Shown: positions 46,302 through 59,139 of the stretch, piece after piece
Position numbering within the stretch: the first letter of the stretch is position 1
Layout: the number at the start of each line of letters is the position of its first letter
Assembly: GCF_902686445.1 (NCBI RefSeq)
Contig: NC_062225.1
Location: 89,392,581-89,456,580, forward strand
DNA: 64,000 nt
DNA from: Sciurus carolinensis
Taxonomy: Eukaryota > Chordata > Mammalia > Rodentia > Sciuridae
Direction of reading: 5' to 3'
The notes under the pieces: model-generated
What the model was told of the DNA's origin: nothing
Database searches by the model: none
The model's input: only the letters and a program-made list of their open reading frames with translations
Position numbers and translations under genes: made by a program

Positions 46302-46616
46302 GTGGTCTGAACTTGTCCCCCCAAATCCACATGCTGGGAATACAACCCTGATCCAAATGTGTTAGAAGGTGCGACCTAATTCTGGGTGATCAGGCCTAGA
46401 GGGCAGGAAGATAGTGGGGTTATTGTGGGAGTGGGCTGGTAGCCTGAGAGAGGCTTGAATGAGAGGTAGGTCTTCTTTTGAGCCCTTCCTCCTTCTACTG
46501 TGGGATGACACAGGGAAAAGGCCCTCGCCCCCAGAACTGCAAGAAAGAAATCTCTGCTCTTTATTACAACCCAGCCTCAGGTATTGTGTCACAGCAGGAA
46601 AAGACGACAAGACACC
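46302..46616 (+). mobile_element. MST-type MaLR solo LTR (sense)
   Basis: Landmarks in order are 'tggtctgaacttgtccccccaa', 'aggtgcgacctaattctgggtgatcagg', 'agtgggctggtagcctgagag', 'ctactgtgggatgacacagggaa', 'ctgcaagaaagaaatctctgctc' and 'ggtattgtgtcacagcagg'. The polyadenylation signal position holds AAGAAA (46545-46550) instead of AATAAA. It is a solo LTR without internal sequence. Confidence 0.85.
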
Positions 46617-46858
46617 AGACTTTCCCAAACTTCATCTAAGATCTCTCAGCTTTGTTAGGGGAAGATGGTGCCTCTCTGACCACCTCAATCCCCTTCCGGG
46701 GAAATGAGAAATTTACCTTTTTTTTACACCAGATACCAGGTTCAGTTTCTCATTAGCTTACAAATGGGCAGCATTCCCAAGGGTTTATTCAACCTCGGGT
46801 CAGAGGCAGGACTTGTGAACCGTACATGCTAACATAGCACTGAGATGCTCCAATATCA

Positions 46859-47960
46859 ATGTGCTTTCAAGTCTTGTGGTGGTCGCTCTTACTCATTTTA
46901 CATTTGTGTGTATGCAAGAGTAAAGGTCATGAGGATAAACTCTGTGAGCAGTGGGCATGTATAAACAAGGAAACTGTCCTTGCGGAGCTTTTGTTGATTC
47001 CACATGAAAATGGTGGCAAGACCGAAGATACTAATGGTAAGCATAAGAGATGCAGGAGCTCCTCTAAAAAATCAAGAAAAAAGAAAAAAAGAAAAAAAAA
47101 AGTGACAAAGTAACAGATTCTGTTGTTGCTTAAGAGAAATTCAAACCTGAAAGTTAAGAGAGGCAGCAGAACTTGTAGTGACCTTAATGACCTTTCACAC
47201 TCTATGTCACCCGCTGCCGCTCAGCCCAAATGAAAGTGCAATATGCTTCTACTGCTCAGAATCACTTTCTGATTCCAAAACTGCAAATGTGTTTTTGAGT
47301 GCCAAAAGAAAATCTATTTCCATAATAAAAGCATATAATAGTTTCATTTATTATTGCAGAACTTAGCAAAGATCCAAATGCTTCACCTTTTTATGATAAA
47401 CCAGGGGTCCAGGTAACCACAGTGCAGAAGAAAGTTTTCTTTACTTGTGTACCATTTCTTTCTCACTGACAACCCTTTCCTATCAGGCTATTGAGAGCAA
47501 AAACTTTGGAATGAGATTTTTTAAAACAATAGTGAACTTTATGGAAGTGTGTACATAGTGTTGAAGAAAGAAACAATTCATGGCAACGTATTTATTCTTC
47601 GAGAGGGTAAGCAAATGATATTTTTTAAAGTCAGTCAAGAATTTTAATGTAATCCCGAAGAATGGAAAAACAAGTTATGTCATGAAAGATGATATTATGT
47701 GCATCAACAAATCCAATTTAAGAGCAATTCTCCGAGTACCCAAGTGTGTTCAGCATACTGATTCATAATGCTGCTGTTGTGTGTGGTTTTCATTGGACCA
47801 AGAGTGAAATGAGTTAGATGTGATCACTGGAGAAGCTGTGTCCCAGTGAGTGGAATGGAAACTCTCGGATACTGTGGAGGAAGTTCTGTAAAACAAGGAA
47901 CTGTTCAGGAGTGCCAGTCATGTGGAATGGATGAAGCTATAAAGCTTAGGAACATAATTT
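46859..47960 (+). pseudogene. Possible decayed retrocopy of an unidentified gene
   Basis: Short open segments follow one another in different frames (46859-47113, 47178-47366, 47846-48052). They contain peptide stretches that look less random than elsewhere, for example a lysine/arginine-rich tail ending near 47110 and 'ELSKDPNASPFYDKPGVQ' near 47359-47412. The pattern suggests a frameshifted, intron-less old copy, lying between two MaLR LTRs. I could not identify a parent gene and see no clear poly(A) tail, so this may be ordinary AT-rich non-coding DNA. Confidence 0.22.
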
Positions 47961-48002
47961 GTATCAGATTAACAGCAAATACTTTTTACTACTTATATAT
48001 GT

Positions 48003-48450
48003 GTTCCTCAGTTTTTGAGACCCAAATACCTGACACAAACAACCTACAATGAGGAAAGATGTCTTCTGGCTCATGGTTTCCAGAGTTTCCATCATGGCTG
48101 TTGAGCTCCATCGCTTTGGGTCTGAGGTGAGGCAGAACATCATGGCAGAAGGGCATGGCGGAAGAAGGATGCTCAGGTCCCGGTGGCTAGGAAGTGGGAG
48201 GGTAGGGAAGAAGGGGTCAGGGACAAGAGACATCAACAGGGCATGCCCCAAAGACGCACTTCCTCAACCCGGCCTCACTTCCTGCAGCTTCCATCACTCC
48301 CAACGATGCCATCAAAGGATTAATCCACTGATGGGCTCAGAGCCCTCTTGACCCGGTAACTCCCCAAGCCTACTTCTGAGCATTGCTGCGTTGGGGACCA
48401 AGCTTTCAAAATAGGAGACTTTGGGGACATTTCAGACCTATCTCATAACA
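48003..48450 (-). mobile_element. MST-type MaLR solo LTR (antisense), near full length
   Basis: The plus strand shows the complete complement of an MST-like LTR: 'gtcttctggctcatggtttcc', 'gggtctgaggtgaggcagaac', 'atcatggcagaagggcatgg', 'caacagggcatgccccaaaga', 'gattaatccactgatggg' and 'gcattgctgcgttggggacc'. It ends 'ctcataaca', the complement of the 5' terminal TGTTATGAG. This is the longest MaLR LTR in the window. It has no internal sequence and is therefore a solo LTR. Confidence 0.87.
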
Positions 48451-48454
48451 AGAC

Positions 48455-51400
48455 GCCTCATTCAATCGTTTTCTTTTATTTAGGGTATAAATGCATAGAT
48501 AATTAGAAATAATTCAGTTTTAACCGGGGTGTTTCATTTTATTTGTTAACACTGGCAACCCTGCCTTCTTGGTACTCCAGGCCCGTAACTTTTACTGATA
48601 TAAAGAACACACTATCTGGTTTCTTCTCCATTAACAGTGGAAGAACATGTCACACTGAGAAGGTCACAGAAGTGGCAAGGAGGAATGTGCTTTAACCCTC
48701 CTGACAGAGAGCTGAACTTGGGCATCTCCAAGTTTTGGAAAACTACAACAAAAACAATGCATTTTTAATGCTTCACTGAATAAAACAGCAGTTACGCAAA
48801 AGGGGCCGCTGAGAAGCGTAAGGAGAGCATCGGGGACCCATTAGCTCCTGTCACTTTCTGAAGCTATTCATTGACACATTTTAATTATTTTAATATCTAA
48901 TCAAATCTTACCATGTAGGTGGGAATTTGGGGTAAGTCTCAGTTAATTACAAAGTTTAATTCAATTATAAACAAGAGGGAGGGAAGGAGAGAGGGAAGAA
49001 GGAGGGAGGGAGGAAGGAGAAACCCTAGATGTTCAGATCTCACATCTACTCCTCTGTTGGTTTATTTATATATTTTATGCTATTAATATGCAATGAAATA
49101 AAATTATTGAAACTGATGAAAAATATTATATCCTAGTAGAAGTAACCAGGTTAGTAGTTAGAGCAGAATAATTTTACCAAATAATACATCATTTTTAATT
49201 ATATGATAATGTAATGTGCTGGAAAGCTGTCCATTAAAATATAAAGTGCTCTAATGAGCCTTTGAAAGTTTTTAATCAGTGTATTTCTAAAAGTTTGCCA
49301 TTTCTGAAGCAATGTAAACTTCAGCCCGCCCCCTCCAGTACTGAGTCCAACATTATACTTTCTTACATAGACAAATCTCAATTAATGACTCTAAAATCAT
49401 ACGCTGTATTGTCCCTGGGTGCCAGTGGGAATTTTCTTGCAATATAAATATATCCATCATTTGCTAATGATGGTAACTTTTTTTCTTTCTACTGAGGAAG
49501 AATGGCTGATTATTAAGCCAGTTACTTTTCTGCAAGTTTCTTATAATTGTCGATGTTAATCAGGAAAGCAAGGTCTTTTAGAAGTCATGTTTCAGGGCTC
49601 CTGGGCTGTTTGTACACGGGAGGTTCTCTTTGCTTGGACCTGCCCGTGGCTTTGGAAGGCGTGAGCACCGAGTCACCCCAACTCTTCTTTCATAGTGGTC
49701 AGTTCTACCAGACTGGAATTGTCCACCCCTGCAGGGGTGCCAGGGTTCACGGTGGCCTGGCTTTCAGGCAGAGGGACACAAGAGGCATAATTCTGTCCAA
49801 AAGGTGAAATCTGGATTTAGGTGAGGAAAGACTTCACTCAAGAAGATTTCTGTAACCAGGGGAATAGAATAGACCTTTGTAGTGGGGAGGGAGCTTCTGG
49901 TGTATGACTTGTGGATCAGAAAGGGATTTCCATTAACAGTGACGTGTAAGTGAGGGTCACCAGAACCAAGTGCTGGGGACAGGTGTGTCCAGGTGGTAGG
50001 CAGCTGGTATATCCCCCTGGTGCCAGGGGCTTCCCAGGAGGACTCTTAGGCCAGGTTGTTTCTTGTTCCAATATCCGAGGTTGGGTCAAACTCAGAGTCC
50101 TGGGGCAGGGGGAGAGAAGCAGAACTGGTTTGGTTAAGTCAAGTTAACGGGTGTTTTCCCCAGATTGGTTAATGGCTACCAATGGTTCAGTCATTTATGA
50201 GGCAGTGATGGCAATGTGGAGGGCCTCTGACTGGCCTTGCTACAGGCCAACAAATGGGCAGCGGTGAGTCCTGTCGGAGTCACACGAGGAAGGGGTGTTT
50301 CTTTGCAAAACCCCTTTCTCTGGACACAAGGAAAGGAGATGTCTTTACTCTTCACTGTTCACTTTGATCACAGGCCTTGGTAAATCATCAATCCCACCTT
50401 GCAGCACAGAACCAGAAACTAGGCAAGGTACCAACCTGTCCATGAGCTAACATGCAGAATGTAGCAAACTGTCTATAAAAATGATGTGATGCTATTTATG
50501 TTACCAATATACCCAAGAGACTAGTTGGAATGGCCCAAGCTTGCAAACTTTCAGCAGGAACTTGGCTGAATTGCCTCTAAGACTGTCAGCCAACACTGTG
50601 AGCTGGCCCTGTGCTAGCTGCTGTGCTGAGGCGGGGGCAGGGAGAGGTGGACAAGAGACACACTGCATTACTGTGATGTGCTTAGTATAACTTACAATTG
50701 TGGCATTTTTTCCAGCAACTTACAGAGTGCCATGCATTCCATAGGTTCCAAAAATATTTGCTCACTTACCAAAAGAGGCACTACTTCCAGAAGTTTCGTT
50801 TCTGCTCATGGGCCTTAGGTTTCATCATGGCATGTAAAGCAGACAGGGCACACCTGGATCTGTTCCCTCACCCTTCCTTCTTCCTATAGAGGCTGCTTGT
50901 GTCTTCCTCCACCTTAGACATGCCTTCACGAGAGTGACCTCGTCCCACGAATGTACCACAGCAATCAAAGTCCACCATGGTGAGTGTGTGCCTCTCACCA
51001 ATGACCGACTCAGCAAGCATGTATGTTGGCATTGCTGACTGGTGACACCTGACAGGATGCAAGCCAGAGGCCTTGTGGGAAAGTTTGGGCTGCTGTAAGC
51101 CATCCTGCAGCCACAGAGGAGGTATCCCTGAAGACCAAAGTCAGCCCAGAGGTTGGCGAGCAGAGGGAAGGAATGGACCTGGTCCTCGCCAGTGTTGCTC
51201 AGCAAGAGAAGAAATCAACCTGGGAATTTTGTGTTTCTGGTTAGTAGAAGACAAATGCTTTCATTGCCAAGAAATTTTACTGACAATCCATGCTAGACCT
51301 GAAAATAAGATCACCACCACCGTCGACATTATTTGAGGCTAATACAGTACCCCTGGTCTACATCGCCGGCCCTCTCATCACTGCTTCATCGAAAGCCAGC

Positions 51401-52280
51401 CTCGGGGGCGAGCCTTGAGCACGCGCTCCACTGTGCCAGGGCAGACAGCGCTGGGCTTCCTCACATGGAGCAGGCAGGAAGGCAACTCCGGGCAGAGGAT
51501 GGATCTTGCAGTGGACTGACTAAGTGTTCCAGAATGGAACGCTAAGCACAGAATCTTGAAGGTTTATTTAGATTTTTATTTAATTAGTCTAAGAAAGAGA
51601 AAACAGGCTACGTCGTGAGCTGTGTGAAGGGGCAGAAGTGGGAGCCACTGAGGACCTCCTGCCCCTCAGGTGTCAGGGGCGTTGAGTCCAAAGCAGCTGG
51701 AGAAACAGGGATGGCAGAATCTGTTAAGCCCAGGCATGGAGGATCGGTGCTGTGGTGGAAGAAATGTCCCCTCTGTCAACCCAAGCCTTGGAATAGACTT
51801 ACCTCTACTAAAACCAGCAGGTCCGCAGCCCCCGAACTGACCCCATGGCTCGTGTGTGGGAAAGAGGAAAACGCCTTCCCGTGCAGCCTAGCCTCCCTGC
51901 CTCTGCTCAGGGACCGAGGCTCCCGTGGTGTGTCCTCAGTAAGCTGACCTTGCTTTTCTTTACACCGTGTCGAGAGCCAACCCAGGGCCAACGTTGGTAG
52001 CAGCTCCTGGCTATGGGTTGGTATCATGGAATGACGGAATCTCTGGGAAAAGAAAGCATAGTTTATAAGAAGTTGTAAAAATGTCCGCCGCTGTGGCCAT
52101 GAAAGCCAATGAACTCCAGCTACAGATCTTTACGAGCCAGGCCAAGACGGTGAGGGAGTGACTGCTCTGAAGAAGATGAGGCAACTGTTCCTTCAGCTTG
52201 TACCTTCCCAATAGCTCAGGCATTTCTCAGAGACGGCATTTTTCTAAAAAAAAGAAAAAAAAATTAGGTGCTACTTTTTA
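48455..52280. other. Unique non-coding stretch
   Basis: 48.5-49.5 kb is AT-rich with a purine tract at 48973-49020. The remainder is ordinary sequence with short overlapping frames. An A-rich low-complexity run lies at 52246-52263, just before the next L1. No gene was recognised. Confidence 0.5.
48973..49020. repeat. Homopurine (GGGA/GGAA)n tract
   Basis: About 48 bases of A and G only, in imperfect GGGA and GGAA units, lie in AT-rich sequence. Confidence 0.88.
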
Positions 52281-52284
52281 AAAT

Positions 52285-52865
52285 TAAAATTTAAATTTTT
52301 TCTCATTAGTTATACATAGCAACAGAATGTTTTTTGATTCATTGAACATGAATGGAGCACAATTATTCCCTTCTGTGGTTGTACATGATGTACTCATACC
52401 ATTGGTGAGAGCATACAAGTACCTAGGGTATTGATGTCAATCTCATTCCACCATCTTGCCCACTTCCTTGCCTCTTTCCCTCCTCTCACTCCCCTCTGCC
52501 CAATCCAAAATTCCTCCATTCACTGCCCCCCATTATGGATCAGCATCCACATGTCAGAGAAAATCTTTGGCCTTTGGTTTTTTAGAATTGGCTTATTTCA
52601 CTTAGCATGATATTCTCTAACTCCATTCATTTACCTGCAAGCGCCATCATTATATCCTCCTCTAAGGCTGAGTAATATTCCATTGTGTATATATACCACA
52701 GTTTCTTGATCCTTCCATCTACTGGGGGCATCTAGTTTGGTTCTATAGCTTGGCTATTGTGAATGGAGCTGCTATAAACATTGATGTGGCTGCATCACTG
52801 TAGTATGCAGCTTTTAAGTCTTTTGGGTATAGACTGAGGAGTGGGATAGCTGGGTCAAGCGGGTG
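52285..52865 (-). mobile_element. L1 LINE 3' end (antisense)
   Basis: The plus strand shows the complement of an L1 3' UTR and the extreme end of ORF2. Landmarks are 'agttatacatagcaacagaatg', 'attggcttatttcacttagcatgat', 'aaggctgagtaatattccattgtgtat', 'tggctattgtgaatggagctgc', and 'cttttgggtatagactgaggagtgggatagctgg'. It is less diverged than the L1 at 11260 and probably rodent-lineage. It is 5'-truncated at about 580 bp and inactive. Confidence 0.9.
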
Positions 52866-52869
52866 CTGC

Positions 52870-53190
52870 TTTTTAAGGGAAATTTTACATGTTAATTCAG
52901 ATGTTATCGTTCTCCTACTGTGTCAGCCAGAGTGTTCCTGTCAGCTGCCACAACCTGCTCACCTTGTTCTAAAGGACACCATCCTCAGACAAAACTCCCT
53001 CTCTTCCTCTTTCTCTCTGTCTCCCTCATTTATTTCACTCCCTTATATTTCATAAAGGAATGAAAGTGTCCAATTCTGGATCTGCTTTAACCTTCAAAAT
53101 AGAGCATTTCCTCAAATCCGCCCTTGGATGACCACCCTCAGGGGTGTGCTTGAGTATTCGTGCTTTCTGGAAACCCTTTCGCCTCGCCAC
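52870..53190. other. Unique spacer, nothing recognised
   Basis: No element or exon was recognised. Confidence 0.5.
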
Positions 53191-53194
53191 ACAC

Positions 53195-53335
53195 TGTTGG
53201 ATTGTTTAGGTATGTGGGACAGGACACTTACTGTGTGCCAACCAGTAGGCACGATTCTCAACGCCAGCCTGGAGATCGATGAAGATGTGGCCTCTGTTCT
53301 CATGGAGCTCATGGTCAAGTGCGAAAATATTTATT
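53195..53335 (-). mobile_element. L2 LINE 3' end (antisense)
   Basis: The plus strand shows 'ggacacttactgtgtgccaaccagtaggc', 'gattctcaacgcc' and 'cctctgttctcatggagctcatgg', the antisense L2 tail in the expected order. It is a short and diverged piece. Confidence 0.55.
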
Positions 53336-53339
53336 TTGT

Positions 53340-55325
53340 ATCTTCCTCTCAGAAAAGTAGTTCAGAGAGAGAAAATTTCAAAAGAGCAATTTAACACCAG
53401 AGCACACCAAAGTGTGAACTTCTGCCACCTCAGAGTTCACCCTGGCCGAGCCGAAAGGGTTTGGAAATGTATCTGAATTTGAAGCCATCTGTCACTTCTT
53501 ATCCATGTGCTCATAACTGCTTATTTAATTGCTTACAGCTTAGATTTTGCAGCTCTAACACAGCCACCTTGCTGTATAGTGGTAGGAGGCATGAACGACG
53601 CCACGTGGGGAATGACTGTGTTAGCTGATGGGTGAAGTCACTGACCCTTTCTTTTTTCATCTTCTCAAATAACTTTAAGCCTATCTCTGTAACTTACTTT
53701 ATCCAGCTCATGCTGTTCAGTGACCTGCAGGTACAATGATTCTACAGTGCTTTCAATGGACAAATGTCTTCAGAATATCCATGATTACTGAAAAAAAATG
53801 GTAAGGCGACCAATACATGGTTGGAACGTTTGGGCGATCAGTAGGGGTAGAGTCACTGCCCCTGTGCGTTGGTAAGGCCAGAAGAACCCTACGGTGCAGT
53901 GCGTCTTCTGCCATTAACAAGTCTTAACCTAGACTGGAACCCAGACCCGCACAGGAAGTCCCTCCACCCACCGCAACGTCTTCATCTGCACATTTGCCCC
54001 TTCAACACACATCCACGGAGAGTGAAATAGGAATCTGCTAGTCCAGCTATCTCCACTGATGATCTAGAGAAGAAGCAACTAGTCTCCCACCTTCAAAAGG
54101 GAGGCACCGGACTTGCCCTCACTGCACTGGAGACCCAGGAACTCACCGGCAGGCAGCGAACTCTGCTCTCACTCAAGCAGAGGAGGACCTGGCAGTAAGG
54201 ACGAGCAGCTCATGGTGGCCCCGGGGATGATGGGGGTTTCTCCTAGGCAAGGGGGGTGCTGAAGGAAGTCGCAGCTCCAGGTGCTTCGAGGAGACCAAGA
54301 CCAAGAGACGTGGGCATGACGGGGGCATAGGTGGACTTCTTTACGCAGCAGTGGGTGGTGGGAGGGAGGTGCCGGCAGGCAGTTGAGGAGCTCAGGACCA
54401 GGGTCTGGGTAGCCCATTGGGTCCATGATGCCTGAGGCCTCTGAAGAAGCCCAGAGTTTGGACATCTGTCAATCAGAGGGTCCCAGTGATCACATTATAG
54501 CAAAACCAATAAGAAAGTCTACATGTTCTCAAATCTTGCCTTGCCCTTCCTCGGACCCTCATGGAGCAGGTCTGTTAGTAGTAACTAAGCTGGTAGGAAA
54601 TGGCCACATCCTCCTTGGTGCCGAAGGCTCCTGAGCCAGCAGGCAGGCCTGAGTTGGGAATGGGGAGAAGGCTCGCCTCAGGCAGAACAGACTTTCCCCG
54701 CCTGCCAGGGAGTCTTCATTACCATACCAGGTGCAGCCAGAAATCTGTGCGAGGTAGGTGGGAAGGCTGAGGCCTCCAGGCATGTTGAGACAGCAGGTGG
54801 AGATAAACAAAGCTTCCTTTTGTTCACTGACCTATTTGGAGACACTCAATGCACTGTTGCGACATTCCTGAACTCCACGGGTTCCTCTGGGCTACGGAAG
54901 CAGGCCTGGCTTAGAGTGAGCGTGTCCTGGTCCCAACAAGTTTCACACACTCACCACCATGGGTCCTGGGGAAATGCCCTAAAATCTCTTAGAAAGTCAG
55001 GGAAGATGCTGAAAATACTCACAAAATTGCCTCATGAATCAGTAAAACTTTGCTTAGTGGAAACCCTGGAATAACCCAGGAAGCAAGAGGAAATATGTTC
55101 TCAATATCTATTGAGCTATTTGATGGAGGTCCAGAAAAAGACAAAGTAAATGACTCCAGTCTGTTTCTAAGCCCTTGGTGAGCCATCTTGTCAATACCTC
55201 AAACAAAGGTCTTTGAAACTGACTAGGAAAGAAAACAAATAATCACAGGAAACTAATTTGCAAAATACAATATTATTCATTGAAGACACTTAGCATAGCA
55301 TTAGATTGATTTGTTCATTGTAGGT
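53340..55325. other. Unique non-coding stretch
   Basis: No repeat family, RNA gene or supported exon was recognised. Short open frames on both strands look spurious. Confidence 0.5.
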
Positions 55326-55329
55326 GCCT

Positions 55330-55965
55330 TTAATATTTTATTTTTATTGAGGTAAGATACATGTAATATGAAATTTACCATTTCAAATATTTTTGAGTAT
55401 TTAGGTCATTGGAATTATTAGGTCTCCATCCATCTCCAGAACATTTCCATCTTCCCAAGCTGAAATCCTGTACCTGTGGAACAACAGTTCCCCATTCCCA
55501 CCTTTGCCTAGTGGAAATCTCTTTTTCTCTGTCATATGAATCTGACAACTCCAGGACCTCACATAACGGGACCAACTGATGTACATCCTTCTGCATGTGG
55601 TTTACCTCACTGAAGATAACATCTTCAAGGTTCATCCATGTTGGGGCATATATTGGAATTTCATGCCTTATAAGCTGAATAATATTCTATCATGGATATA
55701 TAATATCACTTTCTCTTGGTCCACTCATCTGCCAATGGATCTTTGAGCCATTTGCAGCTTGGGCTACTCTGGATAATGCTGCTATTCATGCTGGTGCACA
55801 AACATCTGTTTGAACCCCACTTTCATTTCTGGGTATACACCCAGAAGAGGAATTGTGGGGTGGCATGGTTAGTCTATGTTTAACTTCTCAGGAAACCTTC
55901 AGACCATTTGCATAGGAGCTGAACCATTTTGCATTCCCACCAACAGAACACAAGGGTCAGTATTT
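55330..55965 (-). mobile_element. L1M-type LINE 3' end (antisense)
   Basis: The plus strand shows the complement of an old L1M 3' UTR and ORF2 end. Landmarks are 'ttttattgaggtaagatacatg', 'cttcaaggttcatccatgttg', 'gctgaataatattctatcatgg', 'ctctggataatgctgctattc', 'gggtatacacccagaagagg' and 'ttttgcattcccaccaacag'. It is 5'-truncated and strongly diverged. Confidence 0.87.
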
Positions 55966-55969
55966 TCTT

Positions 55970-58410
55970 TGGAGTAAAAACATTTATTTTCTAAGGGCTT
56001 ATACAGATTTGCATGTTGTATAATTTCTGATTTTCAGTTCTAGTCCTTAAACCATGGACCCACCTTGGCAGGTGGCCGGGTTGTGGGCCAGGGGAGATAT
56101 TCTGGTATGGAATTTCAGTGGAAGAGTAGAAAATACCACATACCCACAAATATTTCAGAGCCCCACGTCTGCCTGCATGGACTGTTTCTACATCTTTATG
56201 TGCAGAATCTTGGATTCACTGTTTATAAATTTGGTGTCTTTGTGAAATAATTGTCCATCCTCCTTTAAAAAAGCCAACTTCAAGTGAAGAGGATAAAAAA
56301 ACGAAGAGTGAAGGAAGCAAGCTGAGGTACCCAGGGTTCTTCGCCAGAACGTAAAAATGAGTAAATTAAAGAGAGAAATGAATTCAGCCGTGGCTCAGAT
56401 CTGAGGAATGAACAAGTTCACCAATTTCTCCCTGCAGAAATGAGAAAAAGACATTTGTGAAACTGTTGTAAATGATCCAGCCAGTGAAAAAGTTGCTCAT
56501 CGAGTGAGAGCTGAGACTCAAGTGAAAACTGAAAAGGGGGTAGCTGTGCGGAGGGAGAAGGCACAGGAAACGCGAGGCTCTGCTGGCGACGGCTCGGCAG
56601 CGAGCCCAGATCCTCGGCAGACATCTCCACGGGCAGCAGATGGGGCGACTCCAGAATGGTTCCTGCACCAGTTCTGCTGGGAGGCAAGTCAAAACTCGAG
56701 GAAGCATTTCTTCTTGGATGATGTGAAGTGTCGAGGAGAAATGGCACCCACTGACCCCTTGGCTGGTGACCAGTTTTCTTCTACTTCCAGAAAGACCTCA
56801 AGAGGGAAGCATGCTGAGCCAGAACCAGAGGCCATGCTGGTTTACCGGCCCTCCTTGGGATGAAGATGTCTTATCAGCACAGGAATCCAGGAGGACAGTG
56901 AATCTTAAGATCAAAGGCAGCCAAAGAGAGTCTTCTGACATTGGGAACATGGTGGGCCTCAGAACTAGCGAGTTTCTCGATCATTCCTCCAACCCCAGGC
57001 ATTTAGTAGCAAGGATGGGACTTCATGTCCATATGACAGGGTAGGAAAGTGACCTGGGAATCATGGCACATCTCGTTTTGCATTAGACAGCTGTTTTGTC
57101 AAAGAATTTGGTTTTCTGAAGGTCTGATCAAGACCCTGTTTCCCTGTCACAGGGAGGGACGTGATGACTGAGCCCGTGCTGTTAGGAGGTGGTGGGGCCA
57201 TGACTCAAACACCAGTCAACTGGTTCCATAGTCTACATTCCTTCCCCTTCTCTCCACCAACTCTCAGTTGCTTCAGAAAAACTTACTTTCCCCAAACATG
57301 AAGTTGGAGCCAAGGTGTGGCCAGGTATGGAGTCTGGCTCTTGTCCTCCCGGTCATCCATCCGAGAGGGTGCCGGGGGCGGAGGGGTGCTGGCTGACTAG
57401 TCCACCCATCCAGGTACTTATGCACAACAGAGCAAACTCCCAGTATGTGATGGGACTCACTTTGATTTTATATGTTTTAAAGATATTTTTCTATCAATAC
57501 TTTTCACAATTTAATTACAATAATTAACACAGTTTTCCAATATTATTTTTGCATTTGATTATATGCCTAAAAATGTTGCAGCTGTGTTTACCTATATGCC
57601 TTTTGTCTTGGGCTTCATTTAAAATGAGAAGTAAATATCATTTTTATATATAGCTTTCCACTTGCTTTGTGAACTATTTTCATAATACCCCAATTTAGCC
57701 ACAAACATCCTCTGGTGTGCTCAGATCTCCCCAATTAGGGTAAGAGTGGGACAGGGATCAGGGGACAACATCAGTTCCCTGGCCCTCGCAAGCGACATTT
57801 CCAAGTGTGAGGAAAATAAATATATTTTTCTTTATAAAAACAATGTAGATAATTTGTAGTCATATTTGGCTACCCATAGCTTTGCAGGCAAAATGGAACA
57901 AAACAAAATCCTTTTTGGCTACTCTACCTCAGAGGAGGGAAAGAGAAAACAAGTTGCTGACCACAAGCCAATTTCATCTTGACTGTTCAATAAAAAGAAA
58001 AGAAGAAAGAAAACGGCTTTCAAAGACCACATGGCACAATTACCCAGCAGATCAGTGCATCGGGCTGCTTCTGAATCCAGGGCTGGGTTAGGGCTGGAGC
58101 AACCTGCAGTTCAAGTATGGCAGAGAAGCAGCCAGGACCAGACTCTCAGGTCTAGATTTGGGGAATTGGTTCCTGAAGTTAGGGAAGGAAGCTGGGTCCT
58201 GATGCAGAGGACACAGGTGACTACTCCGGTCATCTGGGGAGGGGGGCACTCTGGGTACAGCACTTCTGACCAGGTTGAGTGTTTCTATGATGGGTGAAAA
58301 GGCTGCTCAACCTTGAGTCAATCCTGAACTGGGAAACCAACTCAGGGATGCATCTGTCAGGAAACCTGGGCATCCATACAGTTTTGTTCTTACACTATTT
58401 CAATAATTCA
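55970..58410. other. Unique non-coding stretch
   Basis: No repeat element was recognised. A plus-strand open frame of 119 codons at 56504-56863 is Arg/Glu/Ser-rich but unlike any family I know. 57.4-57.9 kb is AT-rich and unique. Confidence 0.5.
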
Positions 58411-58413
58411 AGT

Positions 58414-58440
58414 AAAAAAAAAAAAAAGAGAGAGAGAGAA
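58414..58440. repeat. A14 followed by (GA)n
   Basis: An A run (58414-58427) continues into about six GA units. It resembles a SINE tail, but no SINE body was recognised upstream. Confidence 0.9.
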
Positions 58441-58444
58441 TCAT

Positions 58445-58990
58445 TTGTTTACCATGGTGCGGCATTATAGGGGGGTTTCAGAAAAGACTGTGGAATGGAG
58501 ACGGAGCTCAGCTGGGTTTGGCAGGGGCACGTGTGCACACACGAACACACCTGGCTGCACAGGCTCCCCTGCCACCAACATTCCTTCAAGGGACTGTGGC
58601 CCCTTGAACCAGCAGGGCCAGGGATCCCCTACTCTGCACTTTCTGGGGACTTTGGTCCTTGAGTAGGGGCCCCCTGCCCAAGTTAAGCCCCAGTAGAGGG
58701 GACAGGACCTTTATTCTGAGGACACGGGGAGCAGTTGCTGGCTCTAATTCCATTAGAAGTTTAGAGACCAGTTCTGCAAATCCACACTCTGAGGTTCAGC
58801 TTTTGATTCTGATATACTCCACCTTCATAGGACACAGAATCTTCTTGAGCCTCAAGAAGATCATGAGAATTAAGTGAGATGTGTATAGACTGTTTGCTCT
58901 GCCATCTTGGAGCAAGCAATTATGATTGTTCATGAGAAAGATCCATCTATGCTGGGGTGAGTCTTCTGACAAAGCAGCTGACCAGCCATG
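58445..58990. other. Unique spacer, nothing recognised
   Basis: Ordinary non-repetitive sequence between a simple A/GA repeat and a B1 fragment. Confidence 0.5.
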
Positions 58991-58994
58991 TTCA

Positions 58995-59095
58995 CACTGC
59001 AGTCCTGGCTACCTAGGAGGCTGAGGTGGGAGACTCACTTGAGGCCAGGAGTTGGAGGCCAGCCTGGGCAATGTTGCAAGACTCCATCTTGTAAG
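58995..59095 (+). mobile_element. 7SL-derived B1-type SINE fragment (sense)
   Basis: The segment has 'ctacctaggaggctgaggtggg', 'cacttgaggccaggagttggagg' and 'ccagcctgggcaatgttgcaagac', which is the conserved body of the 7SL-RNA-derived SINE superfamily (B1/Alu type). The 5' A-box part is missing. A purine-rich GGAA tail follows. Confidence 0.77.
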
Positions 59096-59134
59096 GAAGA
59101 AAGGAAGGAAGGAAAGAAGGAAGGAAGGAAGACA
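59093..59134. repeat. (GGAA)n tail of the B1 SINE
   Basis: About 42 purine bases of GGAA/GAAA units follow the SINE directly. They are an expanded form of its original A-rich tail. Confidence 0.92.
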
Positions 59135-59139
59135 ATAAG

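Noticed and set aside
56504..56863. A 119-codon open frame, Arg/Glu/Ser-rich
   Set aside because: No recognised domain, no clear splice or promoter context, and another long open frame overlaps it from 56766. Kept only as a note.
58414..58440. A14(GA)n as tail of a SINE
   Set aside because: No SINE body could be recognised upstream, so it is listed only as a simple repeat.
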